A stretch of 39,800 bases of DNA from contig NZ_QBKP01000026.1 in assembly GCF_003054195.1 (NCBI RefSeq), forward strand, positions 1 through 39,800, read 5' to 3'. The notes below the pieces were generated by a model. That model was given only the letters and a program-made list of their open reading frames with translations, was not told the origin of the DNA and did not search any database. The stretch comes from Gemmobacter caeni (lineage in GTDB: Bacteria > Pseudomonadota > Alphaproteobacteria > Rhodobacterales > Rhodobacteraceae). A program made the translations under genes and the position numbers. This document shows positions 1 to 8,777 of the stretch, one piece after another (within the stretch, counting starts at the first letter, position 1; the number at the start of each line of letters is the position of its first letter).

Positions 1-113
1 ACTGCCTCCCCTTCAACGTCGCCCGCGCATACGACGAAGCAAAAGGCATCGACACTCCCAAAATCTGGACCGCACAACGCGATCAACAAATGTGGGAAGC
101 CCTGCAAGGCTGA
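1..113 (+). CDS. C-terminal fragment of an unidentified protein (5' end outside window)
   Basis: An open frame enters from the left edge (first whole codon at base 3) and stops at TGA 111-113. The 36 visible residues are hydrophilic, with a short Lys/Asp/Tyr-rich stretch and a C-terminal Trp-Glu-Ala-Leu-Gln-Gly. Codon choice looks like the neighbouring real genes. It lies 60 bases upstream of the FAD monooxygenase on the same strand. From memory, an MBL-fold hydrolase often sits here in related genomes, but nothing in this fragment proves that, so the function is left open. Confidence 0.5.
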   Translation, partial: CLPFNVARAYDEAKGIDTPKIWTAQRDQQMWEALQG

Positions 114-120
114 TCCCTTC

Positions 121-143
121 GGGGGTCGGCAACCCCGGCCCCC
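121..143 (+). terminator. GC-rich hairpin between the partial gene and the monooxygenase
   Basis: GGGGGTCGG (121-129) pairs with CCGGCCCCC (135-143), including one G-T wobble, around a five-base loop. No T tract follows, so it is either a weak terminator or an mRNA-processing/stabilising hairpin just after the upstream stop codon. Confidence 0.4.
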
Positions 144-173
144 GCTCCCGACATTTCCCCGGAGGATGCTGAC

Positions 174-1799
174 GTGCTGAACGATCGTTACAGCCTGGCT
201 TTCAAGCTATACCCCTACGAACGCTCCTCTGATCAGGATGCGGCGCAGCCCGTGCGGCATCCGGTGGTCATCGTCGGCGGCGGCCCCATCGGCATCGCCA
301 CGGCGCTGGATCTGGGCCAGCAGGGCATCCCCGTGCTGGTGCTGGACGATCACGAGGGCATCGGCATGGGCAGCCGGGCCATCTGCTTTGCCAAGCGCAC
401 CCTTGAAATCGCCGACCGCTACGGTTGCGGCAGGCCGATGGTGGAAAAGGGCGTGGTCTGGAACCTTGGCAAGGTATTCCACGAGGATCGCCAGATCTAT
501 GACTTCAACCTGCTGCCCGAGGCCGGGCACAAGTATCCGGCCTTCATCAACCTGCAACAGCCCTATTTCGAGCGCTTCATGGTGGAGCGTGTGCGTGAAT
601 TGCAGGCCACCGGCACACCGATTGAAATTCGCGGCAAGAACCGGCTGGACGCCATCGAAGTGAGGGACGATCACGTCGTTCTGGACATCATGACGCCGGA
701 AGGACCGTACCGGATCGAGGCCGACTGGCTGATCGGCTGTGATGGGGCCTCGTCCCCGCTGCGCGGCATGATGGGGCTGGATTTCGAGGGGCGGGTGTTT
801 CAGGACAGCTTCCTGATCGCCGACATCCGCATGCACAATGACGATTTCCCGACCGAGCGCTGGTTCTGGTTCGAACCCACGCATGGCGCGGGGGCCTCGA
901 CCCTTCTGCACAAACAGCCGGATGATGTGTGGCGGGTCGATTTCCAGATCGGCTGGAACGTCGACCGCAAGGAAGAGATGAAAGAGGAAAACATCCGCCG
1001 CCGGCTGGATGCTTTCCTTGGCGAAGGGCTGGGCTATGACATCGTCTGGTCCTCGATCTACACGTTCCAGTGCCGCCGCATGAAGCGGTTCCGCCATGGC
1101 CGGGTGCTGTTTGCCGGGGATTCCGCGCATCAGGTTTCGCCGTTCGGGGCACGCGGGGCCAATTCCGGCATGCAGGATGTGGATAACCTTGGTTGGAAAC
1201 TGGGTCTGGTGCTGAAGGAGCAGGCGCCTGAAAGCCTGATGGACAGCTATGATACCGAACGGTGTTTCGCGGCGGACGAGAACATCCTGAACTCCAGCCG
1301 TTCCACCGATTTCATCACGCCGAAATCGAAGATCAGCCACACTTTCCGCAACGCGGTTCTGCAACTGGCGGAAAAGCATGCCTTCGCCCGCCCGCTGGTA
1401 AATTCGGGGCGGCTGTCACTGCCCTGTGTCTATGACAACGGGCCGCTGAATGGCGAGGATGCCCTGCCCGAGGCCCCCGCGCGCACGCGGCCGGGTGCGC
1501 CCTGCCCCGATGCTCCGCTGGCTGATGGTTTCGTGCTGGACAGGCTGGGCGGGGACTTCGTGCTGCTGACAATCGACGCCGATGCGCCGGAACAACTGGA
1601 TGTGGGGGGCATTGCGCTGCGGCGCGTCAAGCTGTCGGTCAACGATGATGCGACCGGCGCACTGGCAGAGCGGTATCTGGGCGGGGCCACGTCAGCCGTG
1701 CTTTTGATCCGCCCCGACCAACATGTCGCCGCCCGCTGGGCCGCTTTTGACGAATCCGCTGTGCGACGCGCCGTTGGTCATGCCTGCGGCAAGGAGTAA
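174..1799 (+). CDS. FAD-dependent aromatic-ring monooxygenase (MhpA/PheA-like class A flavoprotein hydroxylase)
   Basis: A 541-residue cytoplasmic NAD(P)H- and FAD-dependent monooxygenase that probably hydroxylates a phenolic or related aromatic acid. Visible motifs are the Rossmann dinucleotide signature GGGPIG (residues 35-40), the DG fingerprint in the CDGASS segment (about 190), and the ribityl-binding GD motif in AGDSAHQ (about 315) followed by a Gly-rich segment ending in DVDNLGWKL. A C-terminal thioredoxin-like region follows, as in MhpA/PHHY enzymes. The GTG start at 174 is chosen because GGAGG lies at 161-165 with 8-base spacing. The DUF2783 gene follows four bases after the stop, so the two are probably co-transcribed. 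The substrate cannot be assigned from sequence. Confidence 0.88.
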   Translation: MLNDRYSLAFKLYPYERSSDQDAAQPVRHPVVIVGGGPIGIATALDLGQQGIPVLVLDDHEGIGMGSRAICFAKRTLEIADRYGCGRPMVEKGVVWNLGKVFHEDRQIYDFNLLPEAGHKYPAFINLQQPYFERFMVERVRELQATGTPIEIRGKNRLDAIEVRDDHVVLDIMTPEGPYRIEADWLIGCDGASSPLRGMMGLDFEGRVFQDSFLIADIRMHNDDFPTERWFWFEPTHGAGASTLLHKQPDDVWRVDFQIGWNVDRKEEMKEENIRRRLDAFLGEGLGYDIVWSSIYTFQCRRMKRFRHGRVLFAGDSAHQVSPFGARGANSGMQDVDNLGWKLGLVLKEQAPESLMDSYDTERCFAADENILNSSRSTDFITPKSKISHTFRNAVLQLAEKHAFARPLVNSGRLSLPCVYDNGPLNGEDALPEAPARTRPGAPCPDAPLADGFVLDRLGGDFVLLTIDADAPEQLDVGGIALRRVKLSVNDDATGALAERYLGGATSAVLLIRPDQHVAARWAAFDESAVRRAVGHACGKE

Positions 1800-1803
1800 G
1801 AAG

Positions 1804-1995
1804 ATGGATCTGATCCTGACCCCGAATATTACCGATCCCGATGGTTTCTATGCCCGGCTGATCGCCGCCCATGACGGGCTGAGCGATGAGGAAAGCGCGG
1901 CGCTGAATGCGCGGCTGATCCTCGTCCTGGCCAACCAGATCGGGAATGCGGCGGTGCTGGAACAGGCACTGGCCCTGGCACAGGTGGGCAAGTAA
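1804..1995 (+). CDS. DUF2783 family small protein
   Basis: A 63-residue acidic, largely helical protein with no signal peptide or cysteines. Its length and the pattern 'D..GFY..L...H.GL...ES..LNARLILLLANQIG' fit DUF2783, which is typically encoded next to FAD-dependent oxidoreductases in Rhodobacterales. AGGAG just upstream (about 1791-1795, inside the end of the monooxygenase gene) supports the ATG at 1804. It is likely a partner or accessory of the upstream monooxygenase, but no biochemical role can be read from the sequence. Confidence 0.8.
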   Translation: MDLILTPNITDPDGFYARLIAAHDGLSDEESAALNARLILVLANQIGNAAVLEQALALAQVGK

Positions 1996-2023
1996 ACCCA
2001 CTGAGCGCGCCGTCGCGAGCCTG

Positions 2024-2914
2024 TCAGACAGAGGGAGTGGCCTCTCGGTCGGCCCGCACATGGGCCGCCAGAGCCGTTTCGGGGCGCTCGTCACAAGGCC
2101 CGATGGCGGCGCGCAGCCGGTGCAGTTCCGGCGCCATGATGGCGGTCTCGGCGGCTTGTGCCGGGGATGACAGCCGCAGCAGATCCGGCGCGCTCAGTTC
2201 CCCGGCGATGATCTGCGCCAGCGCGCCCAGGCTTCGGGCCGCGCCGGAGCCGATGTCAAAAGCTCCCGTTGCGCCTGACAGCAGCAGTGTAACGATGCAG
2301 TGCGCCACATGGGCGGTCGAAGCAAAATCGCGGATCAGACCCGATGCGCGGACCTCTGCGGGCTGGCCTTGTCGTATGGCGTCGATCAGCGATGGCACCA
2401 GCCTGCGCCGATCCTCGCCCGGCCCATAAAGGTGAAACAGGCGCGCCCAGACCAGCCCGGTGCCACAGACCGCCGCCAGATCGCAATGCAACTCCGCCTT
2501 GGCCTGCCCGTAGGGGGTTGAGGGGGCGATCAGACGGTCTTCATTCCATGGTCCCGCGATCTGCGCATCGTACTCTGCACAGGTGCCAAGCGCCAGAACC
2601 CTTGTCCCGCCCGCCGCGCAGAACCGGCGTATCAAATCCAGCGATGCGGCCTGCCATGCCGTGTTGGAGGGGGCGGTCCAAAAGCTGCCATGCGGCACCT
2701 CCCAGGCGGCGTGGATCAACAGCGGCGCCAGCCCTGCAACACGCGCGCGGTCTTCCTTGCGCAACAGGTCTGCCCGATGCCAGATCACCCCGGTTTGGGC
2801 CGGGCCGGGATGGCGGCTGACCGCATGGACCGGGATGCCGCGAAACCGCAGCTCTGCCAGAATGGCCCGACCGACGAAGCCGGTAGCGCCGGTCAGCGTA
2901 ACCGGATCAGCCAT
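2024..2914 (-). CDS. NAD-dependent epimerase/dehydratase family 4-ketoreductase (nucleotide-sugar)
   Basis: A 296-residue extended SDR. It has the N-terminal NAD(P) motif GATGFVG (residues 9-15) and a catalytic Tyr-x3-Lys in TPYGQAK (about 133-138). The start at 2914 gives the canonical MADPVTLTGATGFVG beginning and overlaps the epimerase stop by 8 bases. It is the last gene of the sugar cassette. By family and position it probably reduces the C4 keto group of the methylated, epimerised CDP-6-deoxy-4-ketohexose (RmlD/TylCIV-like role), but a second epimerase role cannot be excluded. It converges on the DUF2783 gene with only 28 bases between. Confidence 0.85.
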   Translation of the reverse strand: MADPVTLTGATGFVGRAILAELRFRGIPVHAVSRHPGPAQTGVIWHRADLLRKEDRARVAGLAPLLIHAAWEVPHGSFWTAPSNTAWQAASLDLIRRFCAAGGTRVLALGTCAEYDAQIAGPWNEDRLIAPSTPYGQAKAELHCDLAAVCGTGLVWARLFHLYGPGEDRRRLVPSLIDAIRQGQPAEVRASGLIRDFASTAHVAHCIVTLLLSGATGAFDIGSGAARSLGALAQIIAGELSAPDLLRLSSPAQAAETAIMAPELHRLRAAIGPCDERPETALAAHVRADREATPSV

Positions 2915-3440
2915 GTACAAAATCCGGCCAGTCGCGGTCACGGCCCGAGATGGCCGCGGGCGGTGCTGCCCAGCGGATGCCAAAGGCCGGGTCGTCCCAG
3001 CGGGCGCCGCGTGCGGCCTCGGGACTGTGCGGCACATCCATCAGATATTCCACCACGGCGCCGGGGGTCAGCGTCAGAAACCCGTGCGCAACCCCGCGCG
3101 GCAACAGCAGCGCCGCACCGTTTTCCGCCGAAAGCTCCACCGCATGCCAGCGCAGATAGCCGGGGCTTTCGGGCCGCAGGTCAAGCGCGACATCCTGAAT
3201 GCGGCCCGCCACACAGCGCACCAGCTTCTGTTCGCCCTTCGGTTCGGCCTGCCAGTGCAGGCCGCGAAGGGTATGAGGAGCCGTATTGGTGGACAGGCTG
3301 GCCTGAACGGGCGTGAAATCGACCCCTGCCGCGGCAAAGCTTGCGGCGCACCATGACCGCCGGAAACCGCCCCGCGCATCTTCGTGGCTTTGGCTTTCCA
3401 CCAGCCAGACGTCGGGCAGGGGTGTCGGGGCCTGCCGCAT
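2907..3440 (-). CDS. RmlC-type sugar-nucleotide 3,5- or 5-epimerase
   Basis: A 177-residue cupin of the dTDP-4-dehydrorhamnose 3,5-epimerase family, near the usual 180-185 length. The RGLHWQ motif holds the catalytic-base His (H62), and PRGVAHGF (about 114-121) and the late WDDP (148-151) are both present. The Tyr that normally precedes the (S/A)PE motif and serves as the general acid is His here (H138 in VPHSPE), so the substrate or position of epimerisation may differ from RmlC. The ATG at 3440 shares its A with the stop of the methyltransferase (TGATG junction), which indicates translational coupling. With rfbF/rfbG alongside, the substrate is probably CDP-linked rather than dTDP-linked. 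Confidence 0.88.
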   Translation of the reverse strand: MRQAPTPLPDVWLVESQSHEDARGGFRRSWCAASFAAAGVDFTPVQASLSTNTAPHTLRGLHWQAEPKGEQKLVRCVAGRIQDVALDLRPESPGYLRWHAVELSAENGAALLLPRGVAHGFLTLTPGAVVEYLMDVPHSPEAARGARWDDPAFGIRWAAPPAAISGRDRDWPDFVHG

Positions 3441-4666
3441 CAGAGCCGCCGCATTTCCGGCACTGCGGTCCACAGACCCCCGGCAAATCCGGCGCTGCGC
3501 AATTGGCCGACGATCTCGGGCGCGATGTTCCAGGGCAGGATCAGAATCTCGTCCGGCCCCATCGCCAGCAATTCGTGCGGGGCAATCACCGGAATATGGC
3601 TGCCGGGCAGCAGGCGGCCCTGTTTGGCGGCTGACAGATCGGCCACCGCCAGCAGATCTTTAGGGCGCACCCGCGCGGCATTCAGGAAGGTATTGCCCTT
3701 CGCCGCCGCGCCATAGGCTGCTACCTTGCGGCCCATGTCGGTCTTGGCCGCCAGCCAGGCCTGAAAGCCTTGCAGCACCTTGCGGACGCGGGCGTTGAAG
3801 CCCCTGTAGAAATCGTCGCTGTCCAGCCCGCGCGCTGCCTCTTCCGCGCGCAGCGCCAGAAGCGCGGGCGAGGCCGGGCGCACAGTGGCCGAAGCGAGAA
3901 TGCGCAGGCTGCCGCCATGGGTAGGCAAAGTTTCGACATCGAAGACCTGAAGCCCGTGGCGGGCGAACAGCCGCTCCACCGCCAGCAGCGACCAATAGGC
4001 ATAATGCTCGTGATAGATCGTGTCGAACTGCACCTGATCGACGAGGTTCAGCAGATGCGGCACCTCAACCGACAGCACGCCTTCGGGCGCCAACAGTAGG
4101 GCGAGACCGGCGACAAAGCCGTTGATATCGGGCACATGCGCCAGCACATTGTTGGCTACCACCAGATCGGCGCGGCCATGCCGGGCGGTCAGTTGCCCTG
4201 CGGTTTCCGGCGTCAGAAAGGCCACTTCCGTCGGCACATCGGCGGCGCGGGCGACCTCGGCCACATTGGCCGCAGGCTCGATCCCGAGACAGGGGATGCC
4301 AGTCGCCACGAAATTCTTCAGCAGATAGCCGTCGTTCGAGGCGACCTCGATCACCAGCGATTTCGGGCCAAGACCCAGCCGCGCGGTCATCGTATCGCAA
4401 AACGCCCGCGCATGACCGAGCCACGAGGCGGAGGCAGACGAGAAATAGGCATAATCGCTGAAAATCGCGCTGGCATCGACCACATGGTCAAGCTGGACCA
4501 TGCGGCAGGTGGAACAGACTACCGTTCGCAAGGGAAAGCGCGGTTCGGTGGCCCTGTCCGCATTTGGCGGCAGGTAGGAGTTGGCGACGGCCATGGTACC
4601 AAGATCGCACAGGACCGGGCCGAAAGGGGCATCGCAGGCGCGGCAACGGGTTACGGCATCGGCCAT
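3440..4666 (-). CDS. SAM-dependent sugar C-methyltransferase (NovU/TylCIII/TcaB9 family)
   Basis: A 408-residue enzyme with the three-part architecture of nucleotide-sugar C-methyltransferases. The N-terminal zinc domain has CxxC pairs at C8/C11 and C51/C54. A Rossmann SAM domain carries EVASNDG (107-113). A C-terminal domain ends in ILILPWN. The catalytic segment YHEHYAYWS (218-226) matches the Tyr/His-Glu-His motif of the 3-C- and 5-C-methyltransferases. The predicted reaction is transfer of a methyl group to carbon next to the ketone of a CDP-4-keto-6-deoxyhexose, which makes a branched sugar. The ATG at 4666 lies one base after the rfbG stop codon. Confidence 0.9.
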   Translation of the reverse strand: MADAVTRCRACDAPFGPVLCDLGTMAVANSYLPPNADRATEPRFPLRTVVCSTCRMVQLDHVVDASAIFSDYAYFSSASASWLGHARAFCDTMTARLGLGPKSLVIEVASNDGYLLKNFVATGIPCLGIEPAANVAEVARAADVPTEVAFLTPETAGQLTARHGRADLVVANNVLAHVPDINGFVAGLALLLAPEGVLSVEVPHLLNLVDQVQFDTIYHEHYAYWSLLAVERLFARHGLQVFDVETLPTHGGSLRILASATVRPASPALLALRAEEAARGLDSDDFYRGFNARVRKVLQGFQAWLAAKTDMGRKVAAYGAAAKGNTFLNAARVRPKDLLAVADLSAAKQGRLLPGSHIPVIAPHELLAMGPDEILILPWNIAPEIVGQLRSAGFAGGLWTAVPEMRRL

Positions 4667-4667
4667 G

Positions 4668-5708
4668 TCAGATCTCCAGATAGCGGCTGATGGCCTGATC
4701 GCTGTGCGCGGCCATATCGGTGTCGCGGGCCCAGGCATCGTACCAGCGGGCCGTTTCGGTCAGGGCCTGTGCCGTGCCAAGGCGAGGTGCCCAGTTCAGA
4801 CGGTGGCGGGCCAGACCGCTGTCAAGCGCGAGGCGTGATTTCTCGGGCATCGGGGGCGCATCGGAAAGACGCCAGTCCAGCGGTCGGCCCGTCGCCGCCT
4901 GCCAGCCGGCCAGAAGGTCGCGCACCGGAAGTTCGGCCTCGGCCGGCCCCAGGTTGACGGCTGGCGGGGCATCACCCGTGGCCAGGGTCTCGGCCAGCAG
5001 CAGATATCCTGCCACCACATCCAGCACATGTTGGAACGGCCGGGTCGCGTCGGGGTTGCGCAGACGCAGCACTTCGCCTGCCTGCTGCGCCCGGACCAGA
5101 TCGGGGATCAGCCTGTCCGGCCCGAAATCCCCGCCGCCGATGACATTGCCCGCCCGCGCCGTCGCAAGCGCGGGCAGATCGGCAAAGCTGGCCCGGTGGC
5201 TGGAAACCAGAATCTCGCAGGCGGATTTGGAGGCGGAATAGGGATCATCGCCGCCCAGGGCATCGGTCTCGACGAAGGCGGGGCTGCCGTCATTGCGGTA
5301 AACCTTGTCCGAAGTGACGATGACCGCCGCTGTGGCACCGGAGCCGCGCAGGGCCTGCAACAGGTGCAGGGTTCCGGTGACATTGCTGTCCCATGTGCCT
5401 TGCGGATCACGGTATCCGGTCGAGACGATCGCCTGCGCCGCCAGATGCAACACGACCTCCGCCCCGGCGACGGCCTGCCTGACCGCCCCAGCGTCCCGCA
5501 GGTCGCCGCGCAGATCCCGCGCCAGATCCTGGGCCACGTTCAGTGCCCCGAAGGCCGCAGGCCCGGCTGCGGGGGGGAGGGCGAAGCCGGTGACATCTGC
5601 ACCAAGCGCGGCCAGCATCCGCGCTGCCCAGGCACCCTTGAAGCCGGTATGCCCCGTCAGCAGCACGCGGCGCCCGGCCCAGTACCGGGGATCGGGGCGC
5701 CTTACCAC
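4668..5708 (-). CDS. rfbG: CDP-glucose 4,6-dehydratase
   Basis: A 346-residue NAD-dependent SDR converting CDP-D-glucose to CDP-4-keto-6-deoxy-D-glucose. The N-terminus shows YWAGRRVLLTGHTGFKG, the RfbG-type variant of the NAD motif. SDKVYRND (about 133) and YSASK (about 157) carry active-site residues. I choose the GTG at 5708, which overlaps the rfbF stop (GTGGTAA) and gives the usual short lead before the motif. A GTG at 5738 is also open and adds 10 residues, and neither start has a strong ribosome site. The enzyme takes the product of the overlapping rfbF. Confidence 0.9.
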   Translation of the reverse strand: MVRRPDPRYWAGRRVLLTGHTGFKGAWAARMLAALGADVTGFALPPAAGPAAFGALNVAQDLARDLRGDLRDAGAVRQAVAGAEVVLHLAAQAIVSTGYRDPQGTWDSNVTGTLHLLQALRGSGATAAVIVTSDKVYRNDGSPAFVETDALGGDDPYSASKSACEILVSSHRASFADLPALATARAGNVIGGGDFGPDRLIPDLVRAQQAGEVLRLRNPDATRPFQHVLDVVAGYLLLAETLATGDAPPAVNLGPAEAELPVRDLLAGWQAATGRPLDWRLSDAPPMPEKSRLALDSGLARHRLNWAPRLGTAQALTETARWYDAWARDTDMAAHSDQAISRYLEI

Positions 5709-6472
5709 AGCTTCCACGGCGCCCGGCCCTCTTCCCACAGGCTCTGCAACTGATCGCGGTCGCGCAGCGTGTCCATCGGCTGCCAGAAGCCGTGATGGTC
5801 GAAGGCCATCAACTCACCATCCCGCGCGAGGCTCTTGAGCGGCTCCTGCTCCCAGACGGTCATATCGTCCCTGATCCGGTCCAGCACTTCCGGCGACAGG
5901 ACAAAGAAACCACCGTTGATCATGCCGCCGTCGCCTGCCGGTTTCTCGGTAAAGGCGCCGACAAGGTTGCCTTTCCGCTCCAGCGCCCCGAACCGGCCCG
6001 GCGGCGTTACGGCGGTAACCGTGGCCTGCCGCCCGTGTGCACGGTGAAAGGCGACCGCGGCACCGATGTCCACATCGCCGACCCCATCGCCATAAGTCAG
6101 ACAGAAGGCAGGGTCATCGCGCAGCAGGTGCCCGACCCGCGCCAGACGCCCGCCGGTCTGTGTTTCCTCGCCGGTGTCGATCAGCGTCACCCGCCAGGGT
6201 TCGGCGGCGGGCCGCAGCACTTCGACGGCACCATTGGCCAGATCGACCGTAAGGTCCGAGGAAAGCTGACCGTAGTTCAGAAAGTATTCCTTGATCTGCC
6301 AGCCGCGATAGCCAAGGCAGATGATGAAATCCTGAATACCATGAGCGGCATAGATCTTCATGATATGCCACAGGATCGGGCGGCCACCGATCTCGACCAT
6401 GGGCTTGGGTCTCAGCCCGGTTTCTTCAGAAAGCCGCGTGCCGCGCCCGCCTGCCAGAATGACTGCCTTCAC
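5702..6472 (-). CDS. rfbF: glucose-1-phosphate cytidylyltransferase
   Basis: A 256-residue nucleotidyltransferase that makes CDP-glucose from CTP and glucose-1-phosphate, the committing step of CDP-hexose synthesis. The N-terminal MKAVILAGGRGTRLSEET and the LRPKPMVEIGGRPILWHIMK segment are diagnostic of RfbF. TYGDGVGDVD (about 126) supplies the metal-binding Asp. Length matches the family (about 257). The start ATG overlaps the glycosyltransferase stop by four bases (ATGA). Its presence indicates that the cassette uses CDP, not dTDP or GDP, as carrier. Confidence 0.95.
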   Translation of the reverse strand: MKAVILAGGRGTRLSEETGLRPKPMVEIGGRPILWHIMKIYAAHGIQDFIICLGYRGWQIKEYFLNYGQLSSDLTVDLANGAVEVLRPAAEPWRVTLIDTGEETQTGGRLARVGHLLRDDPAFCLTYGDGVGDVDIGAAVAFHRAHGRQATVTAVTPPGRFGALERKGNLVGAFTEKPAGDGGMINGGFFVLSPEVLDRIRDDMTVWEQEPLKSLARDGELMAFDHHGFWQPMDTLRDRDQLQSLWEEGRAPWKLW

Positions 6473-8763
6473 TCGGATGCCACCTTTCTGGCCAGATCAT
6501 AGAAATTCCGGGTGAACCGCGCGGGCTGGCCCAGAGGGTTCGCGGCGATCTGCGCGCGCAGGCCGTGGCGCAGCGCAAGGCGGCGGGCGGGATGGGCCAC
6601 CAGACCGGCGGCGGCGGACACATAATCGGCGACCGACAGCGTCGCCAGATCGCCCAGCCCCGCATTGGACAGGTTCGAATAGCTGAGCCGCTCGGGAAAG
6701 CCCGCGCCGACAAGGCTGACCGTGGGCACCCCCATCCAGAGCGCCTCGCAGGTCGTGGTGCCGCCGACATGGGGCAGGGTATCCAGCGCGATGTCGATTT
6801 CGTTGTAGTGGCGCATATGATCGCCACGGACACCGATGAACTCCAGCCGGTCCGGGTCGACATCGCGGCGGGCGAAGGCGGCTCTCGCCCCCGCGACAAA
6901 GCTTCCGACCCCGGCTTCGGGCCGCAGGAACAGGAACCGCGATCCCGGTACGACCCGCAGTACCGCCGCCCAGGCGTCCAGACAGGCGGGGGTGTATTTG
7001 TACGGATTGTTCGCCGTGCCGAAGGTCAGATGGCCCTTGCGCGTCTGCGGCGTGCCCTCCGCGATCTCGTGCGGCCAGAACAGTCGCGACAGAGCGACCC
7101 AGGTTTCGGGCATCGCGAAGGGCCGTTCGATCAGCAGGCGCGGGTCTTCGGGCTGGAGATAGGGATCGGTCAGGATCAGGTCGATCTGTTCCAGCCCCGC
7201 CGAATGCGGATAGCCCAGCCAGCTTGCCCCCAGACGCGCGGGCCGTCGGGCCATCACCTCCAGCTTGTTCATCGCCGTGGACCCGCCGAGTTCGAACAGG
7301 ATATCGAGCCCGTCCGCCGCGATCCCTTCGGCCACCTGATCATCCGGGCGCTTCGGCCAGTGACGAAAGCCGGTCACCTGCGCTTCCAGATGACGCTGCA
7401 CCTGATCGGGTTCCTTCTCGCTGAAGGAATAACAGAAGACTTCGACCGCATCGCGATCATAGTTTTCCAGCAACGGCAGGGTGAAATAGGTGATCGGATG
7501 GTGCCGCAGATCGGAGGACATGAAGCCCACGCGCAGCTTGCGGCCACCGGCAAGCGCCGGCAGGGCGACGGGCGGAACCGGGGTGATCTGGCGGGCAACG
7601 CGGCGTCCCCATTGCCGATGCCAGTCCACCAGCTTCAGCCGGTCGTCCAGGGTCTGCACCTGCCCCAGTTCATAGTGAACCGAGGAATGCAATCCTTGGG
7701 CCTGCCAAAGCGGCAGCAGGTTGTCCAGGCTGCCGGTCTGCGCCATCCGGTCTTCGTCCAGCACCCGTTGCAGGATGGTCCGCAGGGTACGCGCGGCCTC
7801 GGGGATGCGCGTTGGAAACCGTTCCATCAGCCGTTTGGCCAGATGGTAGGCCCGTTCGATATGATCCGCCTCGTTGCCATACCGGCTGCGCGACAGGCTT
7901 TCGGTCAGCCGGTCCAGCGCCACGAAACTGTCGGGATGACCCGCGACCGCCCGTTCCAGCGCCCGGTTCACCTGTTCGCGATCACTGTCCCCGATCAGGT
8001 TGGCCAGTTGCAGGTTGGCGGCCAGATGTGCCGGGTCCTGCGCCAGAACCGCGTTCAGGATGGCCTGAGCCCGTGCCACATCGCCGCTGCGAAAGGACAG
8101 CCGCGCGTCGATGACAGCCAGTTCGCTGTCCCCGGGCCGCTCTTCGCACAGCTTTGCAATCAGGGCGCGCGCCTCGTCCACGCGCCCGGCAACCTGAAGC
8201 GCCTGAACCAGAAACGCCGTCATCTCGGTATCGCGCGGCGCCAGAGCCAGGCCACGCCGGAAGGAATCGCAGGCTTCCTCTGTTTGCGACAGTGCCATCT
8301 GCTGACGCCCCAGAAGCCGCCAGAGCGTTGCCGATGTCGGCTCGATCTTCAGGGCACTGCGGAAACAGGCCGCCGCCTTATCCGGCTGGCCCAGAGCCTC
8401 ATAGACATTGCCAAGGTTCTGCCAGGGTGACCGGTCATGCGGGCGCAGCTTGCGGGCAAGCTCCAGAACTTCGGCAGCCTTTCCAAGCCGCCCGGCGCGT
8501 TTCAGCAGAACCCCCATCAGATTGACAGTGGCGCCATCCTTCTGCGCCTTGGCAAACAGGGGCTTGAAAGCTTCCACTGCCTCGGCGTGGCGGCCCAGTT
8601 CGGACAGCGCAAGCGCATGGCCGCGCGCGGTCAGCCGTGTCGAGGCGCCTGCTGCCCTTGCCTGGGCAAAAGCGGTGACCGCACCCTGAAGATCCCTGCG
8701 ATCCAGCGCCTCCTGCGCAGAGGCAAGGGCAAGCTCGGCGGGGGTCAGGCGGATGTCTTTCAT
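6469..8763 (-). CDS. TPR-containing GT41 (SPINDLY/OGT-like) protein O-glycosyltransferase
   Basis: About 764 residues. The N-terminal half (about 10-390) is a run of TPR-like helical repeats. The C-terminal half (about 405-760) is a bacterial GT41 domain. GT41 marks include VGFMSSDLRHHPI (catalytic-type His near 420), the late FGTANNPYKYTP segment with the conserved Lys (about 589), and LPHVGGTTTCEALWMGVPTV. No signal peptide or membrane helix is seen, so it should act in the cytoplasm on protein Ser/Thr or hydroxylated residues, with the TPRs selecting targets. The ATG at 8763 is preferred over an in-frame GTG at 8775. It sits between the sigma/anti-sigma pair and the CDP-sugar genes, so the cassette sugar is its likely donor, though that is inference. 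Confidence 0.88.
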   Translation of the reverse strand: MKDIRLTPAELALASAQEALDRRDLQGAVTAFAQARAAGASTRLTARGHALALSELGRHAEAVEAFKPLFAKAQKDGATVNLMGVLLKRAGRLGKAAEVLELARKLRPHDRSPWQNLGNVYEALGQPDKAAACFRSALKIEPTSATLWRLLGRQQMALSQTEEACDSFRRGLALAPRDTEMTAFLVQALQVAGRVDEARALIAKLCEERPGDSELAVIDARLSFRSGDVARAQAILNAVLAQDPAHLAANLQLANLIGDSDREQVNRALERAVAGHPDSFVALDRLTESLSRSRYGNEADHIERAYHLAKRLMERFPTRIPEAARTLRTILQRVLDEDRMAQTGSLDNLLPLWQAQGLHSSVHYELGQVQTLDDRLKLVDWHRQWGRRVARQITPVPPVALPALAGGRKLRVGFMSSDLRHHPITYFTLPLLENYDRDAVEVFCYSFSEKEPDQVQRHLEAQVTGFRHWPKRPDDQVAEGIAADGLDILFELGGSTAMNKLEVMARRPARLGASWLGYPHSAGLEQIDLILTDPYLQPEDPRLLIERPFAMPETWVALSRLFWPHEIAEGTPQTRKGHLTFGTANNPYKYTPACLDAWAAVLRVVPGSRFLFLRPEAGVGSFVAGARAAFARRDVDPDRLEFIGVRGDHMRHYNEIDIALDTLPHVGGTTTCEALWMGVPTVSLVGAGFPERLSYSNLSNAGLGDLATLSVADYVSAAAGLVAHPARRLALRHGLRAQIAANPLGQPARFTRNFYDLARKVASE

Positions 8764-8777
8764 GTGCTGCGGCACCG

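Noticed and set aside
207-1379. Long open frame antisense to the FAD monooxygenase
   Set aside because: Mirror of a high-GC gene: no domain pattern and no ribosome site, while the plus frame has complete flavoprotein motifs.
5708-5738. N-terminal extension of rfbG to GTG 5738
   Set aside because: It would add ten residues not typical of the family and has no better ribosome site than GTG 5708, though it cannot be fully excluded.
6565-8430. 621-codon open frame antisense to the GT41 gene
   Set aside because: Composition is Arg/Gln/His/Pro rich as expected for a shadow frame, and the opposite strand has clear TPR and GT41 motifs.
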